Of a DNA stretch of 64,000 nt, positions 1-9,989 are shown piece by piece (the stretch's first letter is position 1; the number at the start of each line of letters is the position of its first letter). This DNA is from Candidatus Izemoplasma sp. Its GTDB lineage: Bacteria > Bacillota_I > Bacilli_A > Izemoplasmatales > Hujiaoplasmataceae. The notes beneath the pieces are model-generated. The model was not told the DNA's origin and did not search any database. It was given only the letters and a program-made list of their open reading frames with translations. Location: the NCBI GenBank assembly GCA_021736305.1, contig JAIPGD010000002.1, positions 1 to 64,000 of the forward strand. The letters are read 5' to 3'. A program made the translations under genes and the position numbers.

Positions 1-20
1 ACAAAATAATCTTCACATTA

Positions 21-248
21 TTAGACTTCTTCATTTGATATAACTTTTACCTTATACCCAGCATTTTCAATATTTTTAATAATTTTTTCAGGAATATCTT
101 TTTTATCTGAATACAATATTCTTGCTTTATAATCAGCATGATTCATTTGATAATAATCTACATCTTCAGAAAATACTTCTTTTTGTATTCGGCTAAAACA
201 TCCGCCGCATCTAATTCCATCAATTTTTAATATCAATTCATATTTCAT
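21..248 (-). CDS. Heavy-metal-associated (HMA)-like small protein
   Basis: MKYELILKIDGIRCGGCFSRI with CxxC in HMA-like context; start at 248 preceded by GGAGGGA RBS; overlaps upstream gene by ATGA. Confidence 0.65.
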   Translation of the reverse strand: MKYELILKIDGIRCGGCFSRIQKEVFSEDVDYYQMNHADYKARILYSDKKDIPEKIIKNIENAGYKVKVISNEEV

Positions 249-793
249 GATAATTCTCCCTCCGTATAGCAAGTTTTTAACTCATTTCTTGTTGATATTT
301 GCATTGAAGTTTCTAATGCTTGATAATAAATCTTAAACTCATATATTTCATCTTTTGGTAACCATATTCCAATAAAGCCATCTTTTCCAGAGAAATATAG
401 TTCATCACTTATAATAAGCCCTAGCTCATCTAAAATAACGATTTGGATTTCTTGATTAATTAGTTCTCCTTGGCATCCAGTCAAACTATGACTAAAACAA
501 TCATGAGTTGTCTCAATATAAGGTGCAATTGAGATATACATTTCGTCATTAGGTAGATTATATTCAAATAATTCCTCTTCAATAGTAATTTTTACTTTAT
601 CATTTTCAATACTAGATGAAATCAATGTGCTATCAAACTCATTGTTTTCTAGTGCATATACCAACTCATAAATATTTTTATCTGCTAAATTATACTTCTC
701 CATAAGATTTTGTTCGTTACTAAATGTTTCATTCAAATAGATTCCACCAAAAACTAACATAGCAAATACTATAACATAACCTATTCTTCTCAT
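245..793 (-). CDS. cueP: CueP-family copper-binding protein, membrane anchored
   Basis: N-terminal hydrophobic segment; THDCFSHSLTGCQGEL...GFIGIWLPKDE...KTCYTEGELS resembles CueP with its conserved cysteines. Confidence 0.8.
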   Translation of the reverse strand: MRRIGYVIVFAMLVFGGIYLNETFSNEQNLMEKYNLADKNIYELVYALENNEFDSTLISSSIENDKVKITIEEELFEYNLPNDEMYISIAPYIETTHDCFSHSLTGCQGELINQEIQIVILDELGLIISDELYFSGKDGFIGIWLPKDEIYEFKIYYQALETSMQISTRNELKTCYTEGELS

Positions 794-799
794 TCTTAA

Positions 800-1201
800 T
801 TACCAATAATGATGCATATCGTTTTCGATAATATATTCAATAAGCTCTAATTTTATCGTATCGATTACGTTTTTTAATTCTGTTTCAGTTAATGCATCAA
901 CATCATATTCAGCTAATTTTTCGATATATAATAGATCAATCTCAGCTTTTTCTTCTTCATTTAAATGCGAATATACTTCTTCGTAATCATAATCCTCAAT
1001 ATCTTCGTAAAAACAGCCACCATATCCATAACCATAACCCATGTGATTCCTACCCATATGATTATAGTAATAATTATCATTATCTTCTTGGTATTCATCA
1101 CGGTCAATTCCAAATGGGTTATACCCATAAGCATTAACTGTAAACATACCAAAAGCTAAAAACCCTAATACAAGTGCTAATACCAATACTATTTTTTTCA
1201 C
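800..1201 (-). CDS. Small secreted Tyr/Gly/His/Met/acidic-rich protein
   Basis: Signal peptide then NYYYNHMGRNHMGYGYGYGGCFYEDIEDYDYEE; embedded in copper-like cassette. Confidence 0.7.
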   Translation of the reverse strand: MKKIVLVLALVLGFLAFGMFTVNAYGYNPFGIDRDEYQEDNDNYYYNHMGRNHMGYGYGYGGCFYEDIEDYDYEEVYSHLNEEEKAEIDLLYIEKLAEYDVDALTETELKNVIDTIKLELIEYIIENDMHHYW

Positions 1202-1560
1202 TATCTTTCACCTTTTAATCTTTCGCTTATTTTTTCATATTCTTCTATTGTAATTTCTCCACGAGAAAGTCTTCTTTTTAAAATTGTTAATTCATTATCA
1301 GATTTTTTATTATTGTCAGAAAACAATTTTAGAACAACGTAAATAACAAATCCCCAAAATAATACCATCGCAAACATTCCTAATGGGAACATAAATCGCG
1401 AATACATATGTGGATAATAATTACCATCTCGCCAAAAAACCGTTGGTATAAATATTCTTACTAATATGGCAATGGCAATAATAAAGATTATAGATCCCCA
1501 AAAATATTTCATTTGTTTTTCGTTCACTTTAATCACCTCTGAATGCATTATATAAAACAA
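1201..1560 (-). CDS. Membrane protein with C-terminal SHOCT-like domain
   Basis: Two TM segments and C-terminal TILKRRLSRGEITIEEYEKISERL. Confidence 0.7.
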   Translation of the reverse strand: MFYIMHSEVIKVNEKQMKYFWGSIIFIIAIAILVRIFIPTVFWRDGNYYPHMYSRFMFPLGMFAMVLFWGFVIYVVLKLFSDNNKKSDNELTILKRRLSRGEITIEEYEKISERLKGER

Positions 1561-1629
1561 ATGTGAATAGATAATGAATCAAGAAAAAAAAGAAGAAATA
1601 ACTTCTTCTTTAATCAATTTATATTTAGT

Positions 1630-2490
1630 TTATAAGTTTAGATTAAGATAATCAGTCATTTTCTGAAAAACTTCTTCATAATCATCTATTAATGGAATAA
1701 TTAAATAATCTACATCTAAATCATTTAATACTCTGAGTTCAGCAATCTGTCTATCTTTAAAATATTGTAAAACTCCATCATAATCCAGATAGTTTCTTTT
1801 CTTAGCAATCGGTTTTATCTTTATATAATCAATTACATCATCAATCCAATCATTATATAACTCTTTATTCGGAGATATTCTTTTATCGCTCATTGTTTTT
1901 AAAGTTTTTTTGACGTTTAATTGTTTTATATAAAAAACTAATGGTTTTAATTTTTTTATCGGTTTTGTTAGTTTGTTATAATATGTGAAAATATTATCTA
2001 AATCAAAGCCTTGATTCAACAATAACCTATTCATATGATTTTGTAAAAATACTGATTCAAACAAAAATACATCGTTAGATTCAGAAATATCTTCAACAAA
2101 TTTTTCCCATAGTTTTAAATGCTCACTCAAAAAATAATTCAAATCATTTGTTCTATAGATTTCAAATTGTTTTAAAGTCTTATGAAAGGATTTTTCTTTT
2201 TCAGTTATTTTCACATTAATATAAGCTACATAATATTTATCCTCTACTTTTCTTGTATATTTAATAATTTGTTTTTTTAAACTCGGATATTCTTCTAAGA
2301 TCATGTCATACTCGCTTTGATTCAATATAGCTATCCAAGCTAAATCAATAGGGTTTAAATCGCCTTCTTTAAAACTAAGCGATTTAATTTTATTTTTACT
2401 TAAGTAATTATCTAATCTTTTTACAAAGGTAGTTTTACCTGCCCCAGGTAAACCTTCAATAAATATTATTCTATGCATATTTAGCTCCAA
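1630..2490 (-). CDS. P-loop kinase-like ATP-binding protein
   Basis: IIFIEGLPGAGKTTFVKRL Walker A at N-terminus. Confidence 0.65.
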   Translation of the reverse strand: MELNMHRIIFIEGLPGAGKTTFVKRLDNYLSKNKIKSLSFKEGDLNPIDLAWIAILNQSEYDMILEEYPSLKKQIIKYTRKVEDKYYVAYINVKITEKEKSFHKTLKQFEIYRTNDLNYFLSEHLKLWEKFVEDISESNDVFLFESVFLQNHMNRLLLNQGFDLDNIFTYYNKLTKPIKKLKPLVFYIKQLNVKKTLKTMSDKRISPNKELYNDWIDDVIDYIKIKPIAKKRNYLDYDGVLQYFKDRQIAELRVLNDLDVDYLIIPLIDDYEEVFQKMTDYLNLNL

Positions 2491-2528
2491 TATTTTTTTA
2501 GGAAACGGCTATTTTAAAGCCTTTACAT

Positions 2529-3641
2529 TTATTTTTCAATTAATTCTAAATCTTCATCTAACCAATTCGCATTTTCATCTATCGTTCTAATAAATACTTT
2601 ATTCGCATCTTCTGGGTATTTGTTTTGATGAAATTTAAATATAAAATCTTTTTTAGTTTTACTAAATATTTCTATTTTGCCTCGAGGATGAGACATAATA
2701 TATCGAAAAGCTTTTGAAATACCATTTAATTTTTTCTTTGCTTCTTCAATAATTTCAATTCCTTTACTAAGTGATACTTGGAAATGTGTAACAAATTTAA
2801 CTGGACGACATTGAAAAACATAATATGGATGAATGCCAACGCTAGTTAATTTGTTTAATAATAAAGCTAAGGTATCAGGCTCATTATTTATGCCCTTAAG
2901 TAAAACTGCTTGATTCCTAATTGTGCATCCAACTTCTTTTAAGGCATTAATTGCTAATTTAGCTTCTTCAGTTATCTCTTTAGGGTGATTGAACTGAGTA
3001 ACTATAATAATTTCTTTTAACTTATTGTATTTTTCTAACAACTTAAGCAATTCATGATCTTTATATACTCTTTCTGGTCTTACAACTAAGCTTCTTGTTC
3101 CAAATCTAATAAAATCTAAATGTTCAATTTCAGACAAATTTACAAGATACTTTTCAATCATTTTATTGCTCATAGTAAATGCATCTCCACCAGTGATTAA
3201 AACATTATTAACCTCTTTATGAGATTTAACATAATCTACTGTATGTTTCATTCTAGTCATAATCTCTTCTCGAGAATAACCAACCATTCTTTTTCTGAAA
3301 CAGTGACGGCAATACATAAAACAAACATTTGTCGATAAAACTAAGGCTGTAGTTGAATATTTATGTTGCAAGCCCGGAAATTTTGTGTTTGTTGATTCAC
3401 CACTAGTATCATAATCGCCAGAAGCATTTAGTTCTAATATATGTGGAACTGATAATTTTTTTATTGGATCAGTTTCGTCATCCCAATCAATTAAATTATA
3501 ATAATATTTAGGGATTCTCATTGGATGTCTTTTTACAACTTCTTCGAGCTTAACTTGATCTTCATTAGTTAACTTATCATAATTGTAGATTTCTTCTAAT
3601 TTGCGTATTTCTTTATTTTTGATCTTTATATTATTCATCAT
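2529..3641 (-). CDS. KamA/lysine 2,3-aminomutase family radical SAM protein
   Basis: CFMYCRHCFRKRMVG radical SAM cluster motif, LITGGDAF. Confidence 0.85.
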   Translation of the reverse strand: MMNNIKIKNKEIRKLEEIYNYDKLTNEDQVKLEEVVKRHPMRIPKYYYNLIDWDDETDPIKKLSVPHILELNASGDYDTSGESTNTKFPGLQHKYSTTALVLSTNVCFMYCRHCFRKRMVGYSREEIMTRMKHTVDYVKSHKEVNNVLITGGDAFTMSNKMIEKYLVNLSEIEHLDFIRFGTRSLVVRPERVYKDHELLKLLEKYNKLKEIIIVTQFNHPKEITEEAKLAINALKEVGCTIRNQAVLLKGINNEPDTLALLLNKLTSVGIHPYYVFQCRPVKFVTHFQVSLSKGIEIIEEAKKKLNGISKAFRYIMSHPRGKIEIFSKTKKDFIFKFHQNKYPEDANKVFIRTIDENANWLDEDLELIEK

Positions 3642-3726
3642 AATCCATTTCCTTTCTAAAATATTTATTATCTATCTATATTTTAACGAATATAGCTAAA
3701 AATTACAAATGAAAATCCCTCAATTA

Positions 3727-3755
3727 AAAGGAGCTGTCTCTCGACAGCTCCCTTT
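3727..3755 (-). terminator. Rho-independent terminator of fur/znu operon
   Basis: Perfect 9-bp hairpin GGAGCTGTC-loop-GACAGCTCC followed by TTTT on minus strand. Confidence 0.85.
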
Positions 3756-3772
3756 AGGAGAAAATTAAAAAG

Positions 3773-4210
3773 TTAATTTATTTTTAGTCTTTTACGACAA
3801 TTCTTGCAATAACCATAAAATTCAATTTTATGACCCGTAATTAAAAAATCAGAATGGGCCTTTATATCCTCTTCGTATTTTGTTAAAGGACAATCATAGA
3901 TTGTTTCAATCTTATTACAACTTTTACATATCATAAAATGATGATGTTTTTCACGGTTGTATTCATACAAAGATTGCTTTTCTTTTTCTAATTCAATCCG
4001 ATTAATAATATTATTTTCTGTTAATTTCTCTAGTGTTCTATAAACTGTCGATAAATCCATTTGTATATCATTATCAATTAACAATTGATGAATATCACTC
4101 GCAGATAATAAACCATCAGCTTTTTCTAATAAATCAATAATATTTACTCGATACTTGGTTTTCTTTAAACCTGCATTTTCAATTTTTTTTAAAATATTTG
4201 TTTTTTTCAT
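3773..4210 (-). CDS. zur: Fur-family regulator, probably Zur
   Basis: Fur-type HTH and Cys pairs (CKSCNK, CKNC); co-operonic with zinc ABC transporter; start chosen at MKKTNILKK. Confidence 0.8.
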   Translation of the reverse strand: MKKTNILKKIENAGLKKTKYRVNIIDLLEKADGLLSASDIHQLLIDNDIQMDLSTVYRTLEKLTENNIINRIELEKEKQSLYEYNREKHHHFMICKSCNKIETIYDCPLTKYEEDIKAHSDFLITGHKIEFYGYCKNCRKRLKIN

Positions 4211-4214
4211 AGAA

Positions 4215-5048
4215 TCATTCCTTACTAAATAGAGGTACTTTTTTAATAAATTTTTTATTAAGTATCCAAATAACAATATATAAAAGAATTGCTGTAAAGA
4301 CAATAATAGCTCCAGAAGGAAAATCAGTGTAATAAGAAACTACCAATCCCACAAAGATAAATACAAAACTAAAAAGAATTGAATATATCATTCTTAAATA
4401 TAACTTACCTGTTAAAAGCGCTGAAGCAGCTGCAGGTATACTTAATAAAGCAATAACCAAAATTATACCTACTACTCTTATTAAAACGACCACAGTTAAG
4501 GCTAAAAGTACTAATAGAGTATTTTCTAATAATGTTGTATTTTTGCGCATGATCTTTGTAAATTCTTGGTCAAATAAATGTGCTTTCCAATCTTGGAAGT
4601 ATATTAAAATAATTGAAACAACTAAAACAGTTAAAATAGTCATTAAAATCAAATCAAATCTAGTAACAGATAATATATTACCGAATAGATAAGAAGTAAC
4701 CTCTGGAGGATATCCTGGCATCAATCCGATAAACAAAATCCCTAAGGCCATACCTAGAGACCAAAACATTGCAATAATAACATCTTTAATACCAGTTGTT
4801 TTATTTTTAATAAAACCGATTCCTAAAGCAGCGACTATCGAAAACATAAAAGCTCCGAATATCGGTTCAAAGCCAACTAAATAACCTAAACCTACTCCAC
4901 CATAAGAAGTATGAGCAATTCCTCCAGTCATCATTACTAGCTTTTTTTCGACAATGATAACACCAACTAAGCCACCCACTATCGAAGCGAGAATAGTTGC
5001 GAATAAAGCATTTTGTAAAAACTGATATTCAAAAAGTGCTTTAAACAT
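4215..5048 (-). CDS. znuB: Zinc/manganese ABC transporter permease
   Basis: ABC-3 family permease, GGIAHTSYGGVGLGYL. Confidence 0.88.
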   Translation of the reverse strand: MFKALFEYQFLQNALFATILASIVGGLVGVIIVEKKLVMMTGGIAHTSYGGVGLGYLVGFEPIFGAFMFSIVAALGIGFIKNKTTGIKDVIIAMFWSLGMALGILFIGLMPGYPPEVTSYLFGNILSVTRFDLILMTILTVLVVSIILIYFQDWKAHLFDQEFTKIMRKNTTLLENTLLVLLALTVVVLIRVVGIILVIALLSIPAAASALLTGKLYLRMIYSILFSFVFIFVGLVVSYYTDFPSGAIIVFTAILLYIVIWILNKKFIKKVPLFSKE

Positions 5049-5787
5049 TATTTCTCACCTCACGATACTTATTGCTTATAGATTGATGAATTGGTCTGAT
5101 ATAAGCATATTTATAAACCTCGTTAGGGTCTCCTTCAGCTAAAATATTTTTATCTAAATAAATTAACTTTTTAACATGCTTAGTAATCATCTGAATATGA
5201 TGAGTAATTAAGATAATTGTCATTTTACCACTTAATTTCTTAATTAGGTTAAATATCTGTCTTTGACTCATCACATCAATCATTGCTGTTGGCTCATCTA
5301 GAAGTAAAATATCTGGATCAAGTGTTAAAGCTCTAGCAATTAATAGTTTTTGAAACTCTCCACCAGACAATTCGCTAATTAAACGATCCCTCAATTCATA
5401 AATACCCACAGTTTTTAACACATCTAAAGCTAACAATTCATCTTCATCTTGAAAACGAAAAAATGGCTTTATTTGTTTGGTTAATCTTCCTGATAAAACT
5501 ACCTCTTTTACAGAAATAGGAAACATTCGATTAATATCATTAATTTGTGGTACATAACCCATTTTGATATTGCTTTTTTTTAATGAAGTACCACAATACT
5601 TAATTTCACCACTATTAGGCTTAATTAATCCTAATATAGACTTAATTAAGGTAGTCTTTCCTCCACCATTAGGTCCGATAATTCCAATGTAATCTCCTTT
5701 ATCAATAGAGAAATTCAATTTTTTTAAAGCCGATATATTCCCATATTTAACCGAAAGATTGCTAATATCAATTAAAGGATCATTCAT
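5041..5787 (-). CDS. znuC: Zinc/manganese ABC transporter ATP-binding protein
   Basis: GPNGGGKTTL Walker A, LSGGEFQK signature, LLLDEP Walker B. Confidence 0.9.
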   Translation of the reverse strand: MNDPLIDISNLSVKYGNISALKKLNFSIDKGDYIGIIGPNGGGKTTLIKSILGLIKPNSGEIKYCGTSLKKSNIKMGYVPQINDINRMFPISVKEVVLSGRLTKQIKPFFRFQDEDELLALDVLKTVGIYELRDRLISELSGGEFQKLLIARALTLDPDILLLDEPTAMIDVMSQRQIFNLIKKLSGKMTIILITHHIQMITKHVKKLIYLDKNILAEGDPNEVYKYAYIRPIHQSISNKYREVRNNV

Positions 5788-6634
5788 ACATACTATCTCC
5801 AATCAATTCGCCCATCTCAAAAATATTATCTAAATAATCATATGCCAAAGGTTCTAACTCAATCCTTTGGGCATCTATTTCTTCAACAAAAGCAATAACT
5901 TGCCTAGAGTCAATTTCTGTTTGGTGAAATACATAATTTATATTATAGTCTTTTGCTAAATCAACCATTGCTTGTAAATGTGTAACTGTTGCTTCTTTAC
6001 CTTCTTCTTCTAGGGCATACATCTCTAAATTGTAATCATCTGCAAAATATCCATAAGAAGGATGGAATACAATAAATTTTCGCATGGATTTATCAGCAAA
6101 TATAGCATTCAAATCATTATCAACTGTAGTTAAACTATCTTTATAATCTCTTGCATTATTATAATAATAACCATCGTTATCAGGGTCTAATCTTGCAAGT
6201 TCTGCAGCGATAACATCAATCATAACTTTTACTCTTTTAATAGATAACCAAATATGTGGATCTCTACTACCAGGTGCAAATTCTCTATCTGGATATTCTT
6301 GACTAACAAAATCTTCTAAATGAAAAATCTTTAATTCATCTAACTCAGGAATAATATTTCCCGTTTCAGCAGGAACGCCAATAGAAAAATAGACATCTAC
6401 TTCATTTAACTCAGCTATCACTCTTGGACTAGGCTCATAATTTTCAGGAGAATAACCAGGTGGAATAATTGTTATTACATTAACAAATTCTTTTCCTACA
6501 GCATCTACAAATGCGGCCTGTGGTGTAATTGATACAGCAACCTGTATTCTATCATCTTCAGTTGTATTTCCTGTACAACTAGCTAAAATTGAAAAGGTCG
6601 TTATAGTAAAGATAAGTAATAGTATTTTTTTCAA
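5780..6634 (-). CDS. znuA: Zinc ABC transporter substrate-binding lipoprotein
   Basis: Lipobox LASC; DPHIWLS; FVVFHPSYGYFADDY-type motifs of ZnuA family. Confidence 0.88.
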   Translation of the reverse strand: MKKILLLIFTITTFSILASCTGNTTEDDRIQVAVSITPQAAFVDAVGKEFVNVITIIPPGYSPENYEPSPRVIAELNEVDVYFSIGVPAETGNIIPELDELKIFHLEDFVSQEYPDREFAPGSRDPHIWLSIKRVKVMIDVIAAELARLDPDNDGYYYNNARDYKDSLTTVDNDLNAIFADKSMRKFIVFHPSYGYFADDYNLEMYALEEEGKEATVTHLQAMVDLAKDYNINYVFHQTEIDSRQVIAFVEEIDAQRIELEPLAYDYLDNIFEMGELIGDSMYE

Positions 6635-6647
6635 AGTTCATCACCTC

Positions 6648-6663
6648 TTGCAAATGATTTGCA
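6648..6663. promoter_or_regulatory. Zur-box-like palindrome 1
   Basis: TGCAAATGATTTGCA (7-1-7 palindrome) upstream of znuA. Confidence 0.75.
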
Positions 6664-6698
6664 TCTACATCTATATTTTATTACAAAACTTATATAAA

Positions 6699-6713
6699 TG
6701 CAAATCATTTGCA
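6699..6713. promoter_or_regulatory. Zur-box-like palindrome 2
   Basis: TGCAAATCATTTGCA, exact reverse complement of box 1. Confidence 0.75.
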
Positions 6714-6792
6714 ATTAATAATTCAGTATTTCAGTTTTAAAAATATAAATTTTTGTTATAATATAAATATTGAATAACAACGGAGGAAATAT

Positions 6793-7662
6793 ATGGAATT
6801 ATCTAAAAAATTATTAAAGAAAATTAAAGGCTTTCAAAGAGCCGAAATTACTGAATATTATGTTTATCAATTTATAGCAAAAAAAGAAAAAAACAAAGAC
6901 AATAAAAAAATATTAAAATCAATTGCAGATGATGAACTCAAACATTATCAGATCTGGGAAGAAATTTCTAAAATAAAAATTAAACCCGATAAAATTAAAA
7001 TTCTATTTTATAAAATTATTACTTTTATCTTTGGTTATACATTCGCACTTCAAATTATGGAAAGAGGCGAAGAAAGTGCGATTGATGTATATTCACAATT
7101 AGATGAATATGATGATATCATTAAAAAAATAACTCTTGAAGAGGAAGAACACGAGAAAAAACTATTAGATTTATTAGATGAAGAGCGCCTAAATTACGTC
7201 GGTTCTATGGTACTAGGTTTAAATGATGCTTTAGTTGAATTATCTGGGACTTTAGCCGGTTTAACCTTTGCTTTTCAAAACACTCAGTTAATTAGTTTAA
7301 GCGGTTTAATTACAGGAGTCGCAGCTTCTTTATCTATGGCGGCTAGTGGTTATCTTTCAAGCAAAGCTGATGGAAAAGAAAACGCCTTAAAATCCTCTAT
7401 TTACACAGGAAGTGCATATATAATAACAGTAATATTATTAGTGTTACCTTACTTACTAATTACTAATCCATTCATAGCTTTAGGTATTATGTTAGGGGTT
7501 GTTGTATTTATTGTCTTCTTTTTTAACCTCTATATTTCTATTGCCAAAAACCTTAACTTTAAGAAACGTTTCTTACAAATGGCAGTTATCTCTTTAGGAG
7601 TTGCGGCTTTATCATTTGTTATAGGTATTGGTATCGAACATATATTAGGTGTAAATATTTAA
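6793..7662 (+). CDS. Ferritin-like/VIT1-CCC1 fusion (MbfA-like metal transporter)
   Basis: N-terminal ferritin-like EXXH helices, C-terminal VIT1: YVGSMVLGLNDALVELSGTLAGLTFA. Confidence 0.88.
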   Translation: MELSKKLLKKIKGFQRAEITEYYVYQFIAKKEKNKDNKKILKSIADDELKHYQIWEEISKIKIKPDKIKILFYKIITFIFGYTFALQIMERGEESAIDVYSQLDEYDDIIKKITLEEEEHEKKLLDLLDEERLNYVGSMVLGLNDALVELSGTLAGLTFAFQNTQLISLSGLITGVAASLSMAASGYLSSKADGKENALKSSIYTGSAYIITVILLVLPYLLITNPFIALGIMLGVVVFIVFFFNLYISIAKNLNFKKRFLQMAVISLGVAALSFVIGIGIEHILGVNI

Positions 7663-7683
7663 GTAAATATAAATTTAGCATAT

Positions 7684-7717
7684 AAAAAGACGATATTTCT
7701 AAAAATATCGTCTTTTA
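7684..7717 (+). terminator. Terminator
   Basis: AAAGACGATATTT-loop-AAATATCGTCTTTT. Confidence 0.8.
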
Positions 7718-7741
7718 TTATTAAATCAAAAACTTAAATTT

Positions 7742-9811
7742 TTATCCTAACGTTATTAAATAAACTGTAGTGTTTGCTAGTGTAATTAGGATGAAGAACA
7801 TTGTTGTAAAGAATACTGATGTCCAAATATTTCCTGTTCTATTTGAGAATCTTCTCATTATAACACCAGCTACTGCAAGTGTAGGCACAAGCCCCATTGC
7901 AAGAATTCCGCTTAATGAGAATGTAGGATAAGCTGCAACACCTGTAGCATATAAAGTTCCATATTGATAAACTAAGAATATAACAACTGGACCTGCTAAT
8001 AAGAATGCTGCTAACAAGTCTGCTTTCCAACCTTTCATATTTCTTGTGTTTGCAAATACAGCCATAGCTGCTGCTAAGAAATAGAAGAAGAATAATGGCA
8101 TATATCTTAAAGCTGCAACAAATTGATGTGAATTAAATATCTTAACTGCGTAAGTATAGAATCTAAAGTCTGTTAAGAAAATCCATTCAACTAAAGCAAC
8201 AATAAATAGAATACCAAAAGTTAAAACTAACGCTGTTAAGAAACTAGCTAAAAGTTGTTTTAAAGTAACTTTTAATCCATAAGGGTTTTCAACATCTTGT
8301 CCATAATTAAATACATAAGATGTTCCAAGAACTACTAGTAATAATAAACCAGCACTTGCCATAGCCCAATAAACAATTGTATTTACTGAAGGTGCACTCC
8401 AAAATACAGTTTCAGTTACAATGTCAGTATTAGTTAATAACCAACGATAAACCAAAGCAACAAATGCTATGATAATAGCACCTGTAGTTACTTTAGTAGC
8501 TACTCTTGCCATTTCTTTGTTTTCAGCATTAATACCTTTAACAACGGCTGTTGCAATCCATACTGATAAAGTAATAAATGCTAAACCACCAAGAATATAA
8601 TACATTAAATCAGCTAAAGGAGTTAAAGAAGCACGATTCATAAATGGCACTAAATAATAAGCAGCAATTAAAGTAGTTAATAGAATAACAAAAAATTTCA
8701 TATATTTTTTCTGTTTAGTTGGTAGCTCTGCTTCTTCTTGACCAGGATATTCAGTATTATATGCCTTTATAAATACTGGAAGTTTGCTAACAATTGCAAA
8801 CGCTGGGAAGATTAATGCAAATAAAGCTATCAATCCAATAAGTGTGAATCCTTCTTTTAACCACCATGTTTGACCTGTTTTACCAGTTTCAATACCATAG
8901 TCTTCTAATTGTCCAAGTCCAGCTTGAGCTAATTGATAAGTGAATCCTCTTTCGAAGAATTCAATCATATTGCTACCAGATTCTAATGACCAAGTATTTT
9001 GAGGATGTGTTTCATCTGGTGTAAAAATTACTCTTTGTCCTCCATCTTTAATATAATAAGTGCCAGCTTCTGGATTGTCATCTTCATCTTTACCTAAGAA
9101 TTCTAAACCTACTTCATCTTCAACAAAATCTTTGTAGATAACTGATCCAACTGGGTCTGCTGAATTGTCAAAGAAGAATTGATCATAATGCGCTGCAATA
9201 TGTCCTGCAGTCCTAGACCCATATGCATCCCATGGATCTGTCGCATAAACATAACGATAATCTGAACCAACTGGTAAAGCTAGGGCAATTTTACGATATC
9301 CATCAGTCATTTGATCGATATTATCCCATATTACTGCATAAGTACTAGAGAAACCACCCATTGAGTGACCACTCACACCAATCATACCATTTCCAGCTGC
9401 ATCCTTTAATACATACTCTTTGTCATACATATATTGAACTGCATCATATACTGCGTGTACATAAAAACCAAATGGACTTGTATCCCAAGTGGAATCACCA
9501 TGATCGTACATGTCAAAGGCTAATACAACATAACCTCTTCTAGATAATTCAATAGCTCCAATTTCTTGCATCTCAGCGTTGTTCAAATAACCATGAGTTA
9601 GAACAACTGCAGGTGCAGGATTGTCAGCATCTACATCTCTAGGACGATATATATACCCAGATAATTCACCTCGTTCTGTTTCAAAACTAACCTTATCAAC
9701 GTCTACTGAAAAGAATGAGTTTTGAACCATTGTAGCAAAGAAACTAGATGTAAAAACTACTAGTAATAATACTACAAACCATAATAATGATTTTGACCAA
9801 TTTTTAAACAT
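7742..9811 (-). CDS. Alpha/beta hydrolase with multi-TM C-terminal domain
   Basis: VVLTHGYLNN, GVSGHSMGGFSS nucleophile elbow, multiple TM helices. Confidence 0.8.
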   Translation of the reverse strand: MFKNWSKSLLWFVVLLLVVFTSSFFATMVQNSFFSVDVDKVSFETERGELSGYIYRPRDVDADNPAPAVVLTHGYLNNAEMQEIGAIELSRRGYVVLAFDMYDHGDSTWDTSPFGFYVHAVYDAVQYMYDKEYVLKDAAGNGMIGVSGHSMGGFSSTYAVIWDNIDQMTDGYRKIALALPVGSDYRYVYATDPWDAYGSRTAGHIAAHYDQFFFDNSADPVGSVIYKDFVEDEVGLEFLGKDEDDNPEAGTYYIKDGGQRVIFTPDETHPQNTWSLESGSNMIEFFERGFTYQLAQAGLGQLEDYGIETGKTGQTWWLKEGFTLIGLIALFALIFPAFAIVSKLPVFIKAYNTEYPGQEEAELPTKQKKYMKFFVILLTTLIAAYYLVPFMNRASLTPLADLMYYILGGLAFITLSVWIATAVVKGINAENKEMARVATKVTTGAIIIAFVALVYRWLLTNTDIVTETVFWSAPSVNTIVYWAMASAGLLLLVVLGTSYVFNYGQDVENPYGLKVTLKQLLASFLTALVLTFGILFIVALVEWIFLTDFRFYTYAVKIFNSHQFVAALRYMPLFFFYFLAAAMAVFANTRNMKGWKADLLAAFLLAGPVVIFLVYQYGTLYATGVAAYPTFSLSGILAMGLVPTLAVAGVIMRRFSNRTGNIWTSVFFTTMFFILITLANTTVYLITLG

Positions 9812-9989
9812 TTTTTTCTCCTTTCGTTTTTTAAAAATTTTATATAAAATTTCTTATATAACCTCTTTTGATACTTCTAAAACACTTTTAAACTAAAAGA
9901 AATAAAAAAGAACAAAACAAAAAAACCACATATGTGTCTTTAGCTTTGCTCATGAGTCTCTCAAGCGCTTTCATTATCATTTCGTAATA

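Noticed and set aside
892-1159. Plus- and minus-strand alternative ORFs over the YG-rich gene
   Set aside because: Shadow ORFs of a low-complexity coding region; low-complexity His/Ile products, no RBS.
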